A stretch of 64,000 nucleotides of DNA from Magicicada septendecula (taxonomy: Eukaryota > Arthropoda > Insecta > Hemiptera > Cicadidae): positions 26,882,120-26,946,119 of the forward strand of contig CM068373.1 of the NCBI GenBank assembly GCA_034769895.1, in the 5' to 3' direction. Below the pieces are notes generated by a model that ran no database searches, was not told the origin of the DNA, and saw only the letters and a program-made list of their open reading frames with translations. The position numbers and the translations under genes are program-made. The stretch's first letter is position 1. Every line of letters starts with the position of its first letter. Of this stretch, positions 43,336-53,344 are shown piece by piece.

Positions 43336-43339
43336 ACTT

Positions 43340-43620
43340 AAATTCTTTATACTTTATATTATCCAGCAGAAGATTTATGTTTTCGTAAGTTTCTTTCAGA
43401 TCCGTAGCATAACCTAGTGGCACTGATGGAAACTTATTCCCAATGTGCAGAAGCACGGCTTTGAGACTAACTTTAGAACAATCAATAAACAAACGCAACT
43501 CCTCTGTTTTACACTCATGACCAAGTGATTCCATTACGGAAAAACATTATTACAAAAAAAACAAGTCCTTTTCTAACGAAAAAGTTCATGAAGTCATTAT
43601 GCGTATTTCGTGGTGGAGAA
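43340..43620 (-). pseudogene. Decayed gene split by the transposon, upstream part
   Basis: The minus strand reads NDFMNFFVRKGLVFFVI-like sequence, then MESLGHECKTEELRLFIDCS, KVSLKAVLLHIGNKFPSVPL and ENINLLLDNIKYKEFK. This precedes the ICGD...FLCEWDSR block at 40137 in the family. A TGG-to-TAG stop lies exactly at the insertion site. The N-terminal part beyond 43620 is not recognisable. Confidence 0.75.
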
Positions 43621-43753
43621 GATTCCAAACTTTATTTATAAAATTATTTATAAAGTTGTTTATTGTTCTATGCCATTTCAGATTTTCTTTCATATCAAAC
43701 TGATCATTCTTAAATGCTTATTCAATACAAATGTTTTATTCATTTATGTAGTA

Positions 43754-44414
43754 CACTAAAAGCTCGGTTATCCGAATCTCGTTTATCCGAAAATTCGGTT
43801 TATCTGAAACAAAATTTGTATAAATATTAAAAGACATTGAAGAATGTACACAGTTACAAGAAGAAGACGTGTCCGAGTGGATGAATTCGGAAAACGAATT
43901 CCAGGATGATCCTGGATATCAGCTGTTATTCGATGACGAAATTGTTCCACAATGTTCACAACAGCCCGGTGAGGACAAAAGCTCTGACGATGATGTGGAA
44001 GACAAAATGGGAGTCAATCATACGTAGGCAACGTCAATGTTTGAAGAGCTATTGTCGTATTTGGAGCGACAAGACGAAACTTCCCCTGCAGAACTTCTAA
44101 CAATGAAACGTCTTCGAGATCGGGCAGCCAGCCAACGAGCATCAAAGCTTAGGCAAAAAACTATGATTTATTATTGAACGAACAAGCAATAGGACTGTTC
44201 CAATACTGTAGAAACGCTAATTTAGAATGCGGTGCAGTTTTATAGTTTATTTTGTCATATTTACTGTAAGTAACTCTTAAATTATTATTGTTATTAAATA
44301 AAGTTACTGTACTTACATGTGTTATTATTTAAATTGAAGTTTCGGATTATCCGAAATTTCGTTTATCCGAAACGGGCACGGTCCCATTAACTTCGGATAA
44401 ACAAGTTTTTAGTG
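43754..44414 (+). mobile_element. Tigger/pogo-type DNA transposon, internally deleted
   Basis: Terminal inverted repeats CACTAAAAGCTCGGTTATCC (43754) and the reverse complement CACTAAAAACTTGTTTATCC ending at 44414, flanked by TA on both sides (43752-43753, 44415-44416). Inside, the plus strand reads LQEEDVSEWMNSENEFQDDP, then GYQLLFDDEIV, the C-terminal tail of Tigger transposases, and later frameshifted FEELLSYLERQDETSPAELL. The DDE domain and the DNA-binding N-terminus are gone. Confidence 0.8.
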
Positions 44415-44416
44415 TA

Positions 44417-45277
44417 TAAATAATACCATAATATAATTTCATAATTTTTATAAAATATATAACACTTAGGAGGGGGTAACTTGAAAACTAAGGGTTATAG
44501 ACAAATTAAGTTAACATTTTTGAATTCAGGGGGAAAAGACATAGGCCTATAAGAAACGTTTTTACTTGCTCTGGTACGAAATCTTTGTTTACAAGTGTAA
44601 TGGTTTAATGTTTACATATAGACATAGCCAAGCGTCTACAAGGCCAGTGATGTGGCAATACTGTGTTTACAGAGCTTGGTTGCAAAGCGTTTGGTTAACT
44701 AACAACACAGGTCGATAGCCGGAAGGTCGAACTGTATTCCTCGCGTCTCCCAAGGCAAGGCAATTAGAAGTATAATTTGCCAACGTTGGACGTTATTATA
44801 CCAAGCCCTTTGTTAAGCTGAATAGTCAAGTCGTTAGAGGTTTACCTACCCACAAGTTATGAAACACGTCAGATCTCATTCCCCTCTGCAAGCATTTAGC
44901 TTCTGATACAAACGTAAACTAAACAATGACTTTCCTTTTTCATTTCTTTTTTTTTTACATTCTAATGAGCAACGAACTACAGCATTGTGACAAAGTTACC
45001 AAATGTCCTAGTGCAGACGGGAACTTAAAAAGAAAACAAGAAAGAAACATGTCCTAACTACTTTTCAAAGACAGTGGGAACCGACTGCAAAAAATGTGCC
45101 GATGTTTGCTTTTTATAACTACTGGAAAGTTGGCCTCTACGCCTAAGGCATTTTTGCGCGACTAAAATAGTTAAAAGTTTTAGTGTTAAAATTAGAAAAA
45201 ACAAAACTGATTTCTAATACGGGATTGTACTAATTAAAAGATCCCGTCAGTTACATTGTAAGTTCTTCTTTGCAGTT
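44417..45277. other. No recognised gene
   Basis: Mixed composition; no domain or repeat family recognised. Confidence 0.5.
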
Positions 45278-45319
45278 TTCTTCTTCTTCTTCTTCTTCTT
45301 CTTCTTCTTCTTCTTCTTC
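45278..45319. repeat. (CTT)n microsatellite
   Basis: Fourteen or so CTT triplets. Confidence 0.95.
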
Positions 45320-45955
45320 CAGGATTAGGGTATTAGCCTCTCCAGTCCCGTAGGATTCCTCATTCCCATTACCCCCTCTCTTACCAACAATCAACAATTC
45401 TCCTACCACGGAGTCTATAATCTAGAGCTTCCTCTCCCTACCCTCACAAAACACTCGTGCCAATCTGATCAACTGCAGACATCTGGAAGTGAGGCGGTGG
45501 TAAATGGGCTGCTTATAAATGGGCTGCGTTTACAGCTTCCAATGAGTTATGGGCACATTTATCCACAAACCGCTTTGAACAGACGTACTCAAGTAACACG
45601 CATAGTATTTATGTGGATACAAGTTTGCGGTGGAAGTTTTCAATTGCCTTCTAAGAGCGATATAAAGAACAAGACTGAGCTTGCATCAAAACTTGTGGGG
45701 ATGTGCAGAATTTCTAACCGTATGCGTGTAAAAGTAGAGCAACATTTATTTTTTAAGAACAGTTTCAATCATAGAATAACTTTCTTCCTTCACGTACTTG
45801 TACTAGTAAGATATAATACAATTAATAACAATTAATAACAAATCATAACATGCAGTAATAAACCATAAATAAACCAATTCTTACTGCTTATAACATTTAG
45901 TTTTACATTTATTTCGTAAATCATTCAATTCGTAGTGACCGTCAATCAATGAATT
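45320..45955. other. No recognised gene
   Basis: The ORF at 45497-45835 has no family resemblance I can identify. A 13-bp unit, TACAATTAATAAC-like, is repeated at 45817-45840. Confidence 0.45.
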
Positions 45956-46016
45956 TCCCGATGAAGCGTTTGCGAGGATCCGTGAAAAGAGAATAACACA
46001 AATTTTAAAATATTTT

Positions 46017-46062
46017 TGTCGACTTTTCGACAACACTTATTGTCATCATCAGGACCTGTGTA
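46017..46062 (-). ncRNA. Hammerhead-like core, PLE family E left (incomplete)
   Basis: Minus strand: CTGATGA, stem II GACAA-TAAGTG-TTGTC, GAAA and GTCGAC palindrome. No sequence complementary to the 5' stem I strand follows, so stem I cannot be drawn. Confidence 0.4.
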
Positions 46063-46192
46063 CGGATACAAGAGAAAATATCAAACACAACATATCAATT
46101 AGTTGAGTGAATTCTTATAATTGATCTGATTGTTAATCTTATAATTCTTAACTGTTGTGTTTGATATTTTCTCTTCTATTCATACACAGGTC

Positions 46193-46235
46193 CTGATGAT
46201 GACAATAAATAATGTCAAAACTTCGACACAAATAA
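46193..46235 (+). ncRNA. Hammerhead-like core, PLE family E right (degenerate)
   Basis: CTGATGA followed by TGACA...TGTCA as stem II, but GAAA reads AAAA and stem III is broken. Relic. Confidence 0.35.
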
Positions 46236-46293
46236 TTTAAAATTTGTGTTACACATTTTTTATCGATCCTCCCAAAACCTTCGTCGCAAAATT

Positions 46294-46660
46294 TATTTCT
46301 TAAGTTGGATTGAAATTTATTTAGTCGATTCGAAATTAATAAAAATTTGCGTGTTTAACTAATCGAACTACAAGTTATTTTGATTATTATCCTCACAGAA
46401 TTGTCAAAATAAACTGTTACATGGCAAACAATAAAAGAAATCCGTGTTATTTATAACTTCAGCTTCAGCGTTCAGCAACAGGGACTGAACTAATATAATT
46501 ATTAAAACCGATTTTTGTTGTAATAACTAAGTTCAAATTTTGACATTGTCAAACAACACAGTCACTCAATTTTTACATCTTTTCTTCTTCTTCCTCTTTC
46601 CTCCTCCTCCTACTCTTCATTATTATTATAATTATCATTAATAATATTGTTTCATTGTTG
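46294..46660. other. No recognised gene
   Basis: AT-rich with a C/T-rich patch at 46580-46617. Confidence 0.5.
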
Positions 46661-46716
46661 TTATTATTATTATTATTATTAGTAGCAGCAGTAGTAGTAG
46701 TAGTAGTAGTAGTAGC

Positions 46717-46762
<46 letters not shown>
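46661..46762. repeat. (TTA)n/(AGT)n compound microsatellite
   Basis: TTA triplets pass into about 27 AGT/AGC triplets. Confidence 0.95.
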
Positions 46763-47096
46763 TTAATGTCATGATTAATAAACCCCAGAGTACATCACTG
46801 AGTTCATGTTATACAACTATAGACGGTTTTCCTTGCTTGCTAGTTGAGACATCTAGAGATGTGTTTGTTCTGTTTGCTGCTGAATTTTGACGCAGAAAAA
46901 TTGGCTGGGCTACCTAAATGTGTCAAACCCATCGCCATGCAATACTGTCTTACTAATGCCAGCCAACGTATGATGGGAAAGTCGATTAATTCGGGATATT
47001 AATTGATGACTCGTTGGGCACTTGGTGAAACATATTAATACAAAGGTTTTGTAAAATATATAAAAACACTTGGTACGTTTCACAGATTTTATTTAA

Positions 47097-47137
47097 CTCT
47101 GACAGATGTTTCGACCTCTTAAGTCATTGTCAAAGAG
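47097..47137 (-). ncRNA. Hammerhead-like fold, PLE family C copy 2 left
   Basis: Minus strand: stem I CTCT/AGAG (4 bp perfect), core TTGACAA, stem II GACTT-AAG-AGGTC, GAAA. Stem III ACATCTGT has one break in the palindrome. H17 C. Confidence 0.7.
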
Positions 47138-47363
47138 ATGAATGAAGACTAAACTCAGGATGTAAGGTGGACATCTGGTTAGGGCATGTGTTGTGGGAAC
47201 ATGTGCGAGGGGGTTGCAGGAGCTAAGAGAAGGTCAATTACAGACACTTGACATTCTCTTAGCTCCTGCAACCGCCTCCACATCTTCACCCCTCGCACAT
47301 GTTCCCACAACACATGCCCTAACCAGATGTCCACCTTACATCCTGTGTTTAGTCTGCATTCAT

Positions 47364-47404
47364 TTCTTTGACAATAACCTAAGAGGTCGAAACAGCTGTC
47401 AGAG
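47364..47404 (+). ncRNA. Hammerhead-like fold, PLE family C copy 2 right
   Basis: Stem I TTCT/AGAG, core TTGACAA, stem II ACCT-AAG-AGGT, GAAA, palindrome ACAGCTGT, H17 C. The C-G pair in stem II replaces U-A or U-G of other copies, a compensatory change. Confidence 0.7.
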
Positions 47405-47450
47405 TTAAATAAATATGTGAAACGTACCAAGTGTTTTTATAAATTAATTC

Positions 47451-48105
47451 AGGGTTCATATTACGAATAACTCATAGCTTAAGTAGCCCCTGAGAGCGTC
47501 TGACGCGTGACTTTCATGACGAGACACAAAGCGGGCGTTTTCCTTATCGGTTACTGACTTAGCTTACAGGAGTGCAGGAAGGATGTTTCCTCGGCCGTTG
47601 CAAACAAATTAGTTGCCAGTTTTCAAATGAAATCTTCCAGAGGACAGACACAGAGCCCCTCTGTTGAACCTAATTTCTCACTTACCACAGGGTCACCGGG
47701 TTGAACCGTAGACATGGGTTTGCAATAGGCTACTACCAGCGTACGCTTGCTGATGGCCGACAATAGAGACTACTAAGCAGGAGCCGAGCAACAGAAACGA
47801 CAATATTTTGTTACAGCCAGGCGTGCGTTCTACTAAAGCAATAAAACGTTTAGCTGTGAAACGTCGAATCATTTTTAGAGTACCATTTAGTCACGTGGAT
47901 GTTGAAGTTGAGACGTCACCCGAACGACAAGGTAGTTTACAAGTTTGACCCACTGGGTGGGTCTTCGCTTTCAGGAAGAGACATTGTATTTAAAGGTAAA
48001 GGAGATCGCTTCTAATTTGTCTGAGACAGACGCAATGCGCCACTTCCCCAACTAGTTAGGAAGAATGTGAAATTGTCCTTGAATCATTACTCTCGCCTGC
48101 CAGAG
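47451..48105. other. No recognised gene
   Basis: Less AT-rich than its surroundings. No conserved motif was found on either strand; it might be further remains of the Jockey-like element that follows. Confidence 0.4.
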
Positions 48106-48600
48106 GGACAGAAAACCATGAAAAAGACGACGGAGCCGACGACAGATCCTAGATGAATCTGTTGAATCGATGAAGCATCGACTGCGGGCAAATGCCAGAG
48201 AACGTAGCATCAACACTCACCCTGAAGATTCAGTGCAAATACCGAATGTGCCCTGAATGCGTTAGTTACACAATGTTCGCTGCTATTGGTGTTTGGGCCA
48301 GCTTATAGAGCAGGCCGTAGTGGCATACTTCGTTGAAGATTTTGCTCAGCTCCAACAGAACAACGTCTGGACTGATGCCTGTTGGCGGCGTCTGCTACAG
48401 GGTAGCGTAGTGCCTCGTCGAAACCTGAATTGATCCTCGCATATGATGCTATCTACCAGGGATCGAAAACTGGTTAAAAGTGGTCGCTCTGATAGCTTCG
48501 AGATCTGAGATTGCTGGGAAGAGCGACATCAGGCGGTAGCTCCCAGGAATCGTTGGCGGCTTCTTAGTTTTCTGAATTAGAATGATGTTTGCAGTCTTCC
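48106..48600 (-). mobile_element. Jockey-like non-LTR reverse-transcriptase fragment
   Basis: The minus strand reads WKTANIILIQKTKKPPTIPG, then SYRLMSLFPAISDLEAI (48597-48480), the W....ii.I.K..K.p..p.SYRPISLLp..sK block of Jockey-type RTs. It continues about 130 bp on with VVLLELSKIFNEVCHYGLLY, corresponding to LDlsKAFD.VWH.GLLYKL, the first catalytic Asp region (here changed). Decayed; the YADD box is not traceable. Confidence 0.65.
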
Positions 48601-50100
48601 ATAAGAAGGGTAATTATCGTAGGCTCTTCATGTTAATTATACTAATCTTACAAAATTCAAGACTACCTGCTTTGTTTTATATTCGAAGTTTTTCGTTAAT
48701 CACATTTAAACAAATGTTTATCAATAACGGTAAAAATCGCTTAAACTTCGCAATTGCCGATGTTAGATTTACTCACCATCCTAATCACAGAAGCTGAACA
48801 CTATATAACAGAACTACAACTCTTCTTATTCTTTGTTTCACAAAGAATATATACATCAAAAATACTTGTAAATAAAGACTACACTTTAAACATATAGCTG
48901 AAAGTGTACGTGTTGCATTAGAAATGCTACAACAAGCTTCAAGCCTCTAGAAGCCATAAAATTTTCAGTAACGGAAACTTCGAAATTAGCGAAGAGTTTT
49001 TACAAAAACGAGTTAGGTCGGGTTCTAGGCTGGGCGGAGTCCGTCCTGCCCCCCCCCCTTTCTGGGCTACGAGCCTGCTCTACCTGTCACACTATAGATT
49101 GTAGATGGTAATTTGTCTATAGTGTTTATAGATAGTACCATGGTTCGGCATATCCATATATCTTCTACGTCTTCTTTAATACATGGCTAGGGCTATAGCC
49201 CGTTCCGATTTTACAGAGTCTCTGACTATTTTTCCCAGGGTCTTCCACGATCTCTCGTCCCTACTGACCTACGTATATTCGAACGCTTGTTTAGGAATAC
49301 GCTTGACTACCATGCGTTCCACGCAAAAATTATCCATACGCCTATATAATTTTTGTAATTATATGGCTATTTTTTGTAATAGGCCGCCAACACTGTTAAC
49401 TAGGAATACTGAATATTGGTGCACCAATAGGCTTTTATTAATTGAAACGCGTTGATCCTAAATACAAATTATCCACTATTTCAATTCACACGCTAAATAA
49501 TTACAGAAATTTCTTTCAAGCTTCAACGTAACTAGCAGGCCTTGTGACGATTTAGGCTAATGTTAATATCGTGTACTGATAGCCTTCTTCTCCTTATCTC
49601 TTTAAGCATTAGGACTGCAGCCTGTAGCAGCCAGGTGACAGTGGTACAATTCGCGTTTCGCCACCGCCAGAGAGACATCTTAGTTAACACCTTGGGTTTG
49701 GCGAGCCGCACGCTATGTACTGTTAGTGTATTATAAAACGTTTAAAGTATTTTGCTTATTGTTTGAGGCTAAAATAGTAAATATGTTTGTCTAGTACAGC
49801 GAGCTCATTGAGCGCATGGTTCTGTGTTTCAACCCGTATCATGTATTTATCATGAAATCCTTCCAAACTCTAATAGGCTTGTTTCCCGGCAGCTGGAAAA
49901 TTAAATGCATTCTAGACATTATATTTTCTGAAAGTACACGAATATTAAATCACACAAATATAATTGGTCGCTAATATGCTTCTAATTTTTTCAATTTATT
50001 TCAGAGTCTCTGGATTGACATTTAGTAGGGAAGTATAAGCCACTTAAAAAACTAGTAACGCGTTTTTTGCTTCTCTTCTTCTTCTTCTTCTTCTTCTCAA
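48601..50100. other. No recognised gene
   Basis: Several ORFs of 60-90 codons without recognisable domains. A C-run is present at 49051. Confidence 0.45.
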
Positions 50101-50103
50101 ATT

Positions 50104-50790
50104 TGTTTTGCATCCGGATCTTATGCATTCTTTCATCATAGTCTGTCCAATCCTGCCTGTTTTGCGTTATTCTTTCATTCAGGGTATTCTCCCAAGGATC
50201 TTCCTTATTTCATTATTCCTTAGGCGGTCCCTCCGTGATACTCCTAGTACTGATTGTAAAAATCTCATTTCACTAGCCAGTTTCCGGCTTTGGGTCTCTG
50301 CGTTCAGTGTCCAAGTCTCACTGCCACAAAGGCCGCATGGCACTGCCATTACTTTGTAAAATTTCAAAAAAGTATCTCTTCTGACCTTTCCATTCAGTGT
50401 TCTTCTTATCGTTCCACACATGTGATTACACTTCTCTATTTTTTTAGTCTACATATATCTCACCAACATAAGGTAAGTCACGTCCAATGAACCTGAATGA
50501 ATGCACTTGCTCAATTAGTTGATCATTAGCAATCTTTAAAAGCCATGGACTTAGTCTTGATAACAGAAATCTCCATACAGCTTGATTATCTGCTGCAATT
50601 CCTAGATGGCTCTATGCAGGCTATTTTCATTGTCTGCTATTATGATCGTCAGCGAACATCAGAGTTTTGATGAAATTACGTTTACTGAAACTGTCTCTAA
50701 AGTTCAGTAACTAACTAGCCTCTGCTTCCACTCTCTAGCAGAATCGTCCAAATATAAATTAAAAAGTGTGGGTAAAATGCTATACCATTG
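50104..50790 (-). mobile_element. RTE-like reverse-transcriptase 3' part
   Basis: Minus strand: FRDSFSKRNFIKTLMFADDH at about 50690 (catalytic FADD box), then decayed connection sequence, then MCGTIRRTLNGKVRRDTFLK, FYKVMAVPCGLCGSETWTLN and RFLQSVLGVSRRDRLRNNEI (50421-50185). This is the palm-to-thumb order of RTE-like elements. The family is close to those at 15.0 and 58.3 kb but has a different tail. Frameshifted. Confidence 0.75.
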
Positions 50791-51029
50791 TCTGACTCCT
50801 ATATTTATCATTCATTAAGGACTTAACTAGATTCAGTCTTTTCAATGATCTCTGTGTTCTTGTACATGCTCTAATGATATCTATTCGTTATAGCTTTAGC
50901 ATTTGTCTTTACCAGAATGCTTAAGTACATTTTTTGAAATGTATTTTACAACTACTAAAATCCGGCGAGCAACTAAATAAATACAAATGAAGTAAAACGT
51001 TTTAATTTTGGCCAACAATATCTACATAC

Positions 51030-51580
51030 ATACATTATTTTTCAACATAGTCACCACCGACTTCTACGCACTTTTTACAACGTTACACTAGCTTTTTTAA
51101 ACCTGCATAAAAAAAAATCTACCCCCAGTGACTTCAACCAATTTTTCACTCCTATCATAAGTTCGTCATCGTTTTCAAAGCTCTGAGATTGCAGCCACTG
51201 CTTCAAGTGAAGGAACGGGTGGTAGTCACTTGGTGCGAGGCCTGGGCTGTAGGGTGGATGGTCAAAAACATCCCATCCAAATTTCTCGATAAGGTGAACG
51301 GTTGATCGAGCGGTGTAAAGGCAAGCGTTTTCATGCAAAAACACAATTCCAGATGACGAGGATTCCACGTCGTTTGTTCCGAATGGCACGTCTAAGTTGC
51401 TTTAAAGTTTTGCAGTACGCATCGGCATTAATTGTGACACCACGTTCGAGAAACTCTACAAGCAGCACACCTTGTTGGTCCCAGAAAACTGTAGCCATCT
51501 CACAACTGGCGCGATTTTTTATTACGGCACTCATTATAAATCACGCGTATTCGGTAAAAACAACAGCATGACGAAAACAC
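51030..51580 (-). mobile_element. mariner transposase, C-terminal two-thirds, inactivated
   Basis: Minus strand 51534-51331: MATVFWDQQGVLLVEFLERG and INADAYCKTLKQLRRAIRNK. After a frameshift, 51389-51075: IVFLHENACLYTARSTVHLI, then HPPYSPGLAPSDYHPF and DDELMIGVKNWL. The end CVEVGGDYVEK (read at about 51060-51028) precedes the stop. FWD and PSDYH give the first and third catalytic Asp; the second, normally HDN, reads HEN. The N-terminal DNA-binding region and 5' terminal repeat were not found. Confidence 0.8.
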
Positions 51581-52925
51581 AACAATCATCTGCAAGCGTG
51601 TAAGCTACATTACACTACAGCGCATGCGCGTCCCCACTCTTCTATCCCACTGTGCGTAATAACGAACGGACCTTACAATCGCATTACTTTACGGTGGCCG
51701 CTTCGTAGCTGCGTGAAGAGTGAGGGTAGTGGGGAGATTCAGTGTGATTAGCTGTAACACTTCATTTCAAAAACGTCCGTCTTTTTACTATATTGCTACA
51801 CCCGGCTCTAATACCCTTATCTATTTAATTATTATAACTCCGAGTTTTACATATTGTTGACATTTCCGGATTTCATCCAACTAACTACTATTTGTAATTT
51901 TACTCAGTATTACTCGAAACTAATTATGTATTTGTAATACCAGAACAATGTTATTTGTTAAATAATGTAAATAATAAATAATTACTAGTATTGGCCGCTT
52001 TTCTGTCCTGAATTGTTTTATTTTCCTGAGATTTATCAATTCTTTCTCTTGACGTTAATTTAATACACTTCTATTATTTCTAATCTTCCTCCATTTAAAC
52101 TCTAAGTTTATAATAACTTTTCTTAAACATGATAAGCTACCTTAAAAGCTTACACTAGACCTAAGAAGTTGATGAAGTTATCGTACCGTAGGGTTGAAAA
52201 TAATAATTAAATGAAATACAGGCCTATACGGTAAATGTTTTTGAAAACGCATCAACACTTACGCACTCAGTAAGATGTGCCGTTACACTGACAAAAAACA
52301 GGGGTCTGCGCATATCACTTTCACCAAGGTTGGCGGCCACCATAAAATGCGCACTGTATACTTTCTGGATACGTTTCGTATAACGCTGTATGTGATAAAA
52401 GCTTCAGCAAATCAGTTGTTAGTAATTTTTTGTGTTTGTAAAATGTGTGTGGTAGAGTATCTCTGTAATCGACTTTCCTTACGATGTGCGGAAGAGACGA
52501 AGTGATGGTTGTAGTAATGTTATGGCGGTTAGAGTTCGTAAACTTGTTTAATTAACAAAGTTAAATTGAACTGGTACGCCTCGTAAGTCAGCGTGAACGT
52601 TTTGCCATATTTTACAGAATTAGCATAAGTTGTTTGATAATCATCTCTGCTGTGATTACACGTCTGAGAACTAAACGCACCCAGCATACTTCAAAATATA
52701 CAAAAACTGTAATTAGAGACGACCGTGTACATGACGAACACAAATTCGTTGGTAATATTGACATATAAATATATTTTATTTTAAATGTTCACTGCTTGTC
52801 ACTGAGTTCCTACATACATTAAAATGCAACTCTATTAATTCACGCTCAACATTCACGTCATCCACAAAAACATTTCTCTTAACAATGCAGTTCTATCTTA
52901 GCAAAAACCATTCCGTCATTTGCTT
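51581..52925. other. No recognised gene
   Basis: GC-richer to 51740, then AT-rich. The ORF at 52275-52505 has no recognisable domain. Confidence 0.45.
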
Positions 52926-52929
52926 TCAT

Positions 52930-53320
52930 TATCCATAGATGAGGGAAAACACTAAGCTTAAGTTTTATAAGACTATGGGTGTACCGGTGGCGCTGTATGG
53001 GAATGAGACATGGGTACTATCACAGAGAGACAGACGGAAGGTTACGTCAGCAATTAAATGTCTCTCAGGTTGGTCAAAGCGTGCACGTTAAGAGACAGAA
53101 TTAACAATGCACAGATAAGGTGAAAATTACAGATTTTTAAATTACAAGATATATTTACGGAATACAAGGCCTATTGGTGTAATCATTTGGGAAGAATGCA
53201 GCAAGATCGCCTTCCCAAACTTGCCTTGAATTATAAACCCACAGAGTATCTTAATGTGGGGCGCCCGAGGACGAGATGCTTTCCGGAACAAGCGGTCCAG
53301 CCTAACCCGTGAAGTGGAGA
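52930..53320 (+). mobile_element. RTE-like reverse-transcriptase C-terminal tail with (ATG)n 3' end
   Basis: The plus strand reads KLKFYKTMGVPVALYGNETW, VLSQRDRRKVTSAIKCL and, further on, HLGRMQQDRLPKLALNYKPT with NVGRPRTR. This is the FYKT...P.aLYGsE.W and H..RM...R.PK..L.Y.P.G.R..GRPR.R tail of insect RTE-like elements. The following (ATG)n run is the element's own 3' microsatellite tail. Confidence 0.75.
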
Positions 53321-53344
53321 TGATGATGATGATGATGATGATGA
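53319..53344. repeat. (ATG)n tail of the retroelement
   Basis: Eight to nine TGA/ATG triplets immediately after the conserved retroelement 3' sequence. Confidence 0.9.

Larger units (their letters stand above)
40134..43339. repeat. 4-bp target-site duplication (ACTT) of the 3.2-kb transposon
   Basis: ACTT at 40134-40137 and 43336-43339. Removing the element plus one ACTT restores a continuous minus-strand frame (KYKEFK, stop, NICGD) in the interrupted gene, which independently confirms both ends. Confidence 0.85.
45959..46293. mobile_element. Penelope family E pLTR pair
   Basis: Inverted arms 45959-46090 (minus) and 46150-46293 (plus) share AACACAAATTTTAAA, TGTCATCATCAGGACC and ACACAACA. 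No ORF. The arms hold hammerhead-like cores. No target duplication was found. Confidence 0.65.
46993..47442. mobile_element. Penelope family C pLTR pair, copy 2
   Basis: Divergent arms on either side of about 47240: the GGTTGCAGGAGCTAAGAGAA region and its inverse at 47250-47300. Target duplication ATTAATTC at 46985-46992 and 47443-47450. No ORF of its own. Left end TGATGACTCGTTGGGCACTT is the family's terminal sequence. Confidence 0.8.

Noticed and set aside
49183..49455. 90-codon ORF as a gene
   Set aside because: No recognisable family, no splice context, composition like chance ORFs nearby.
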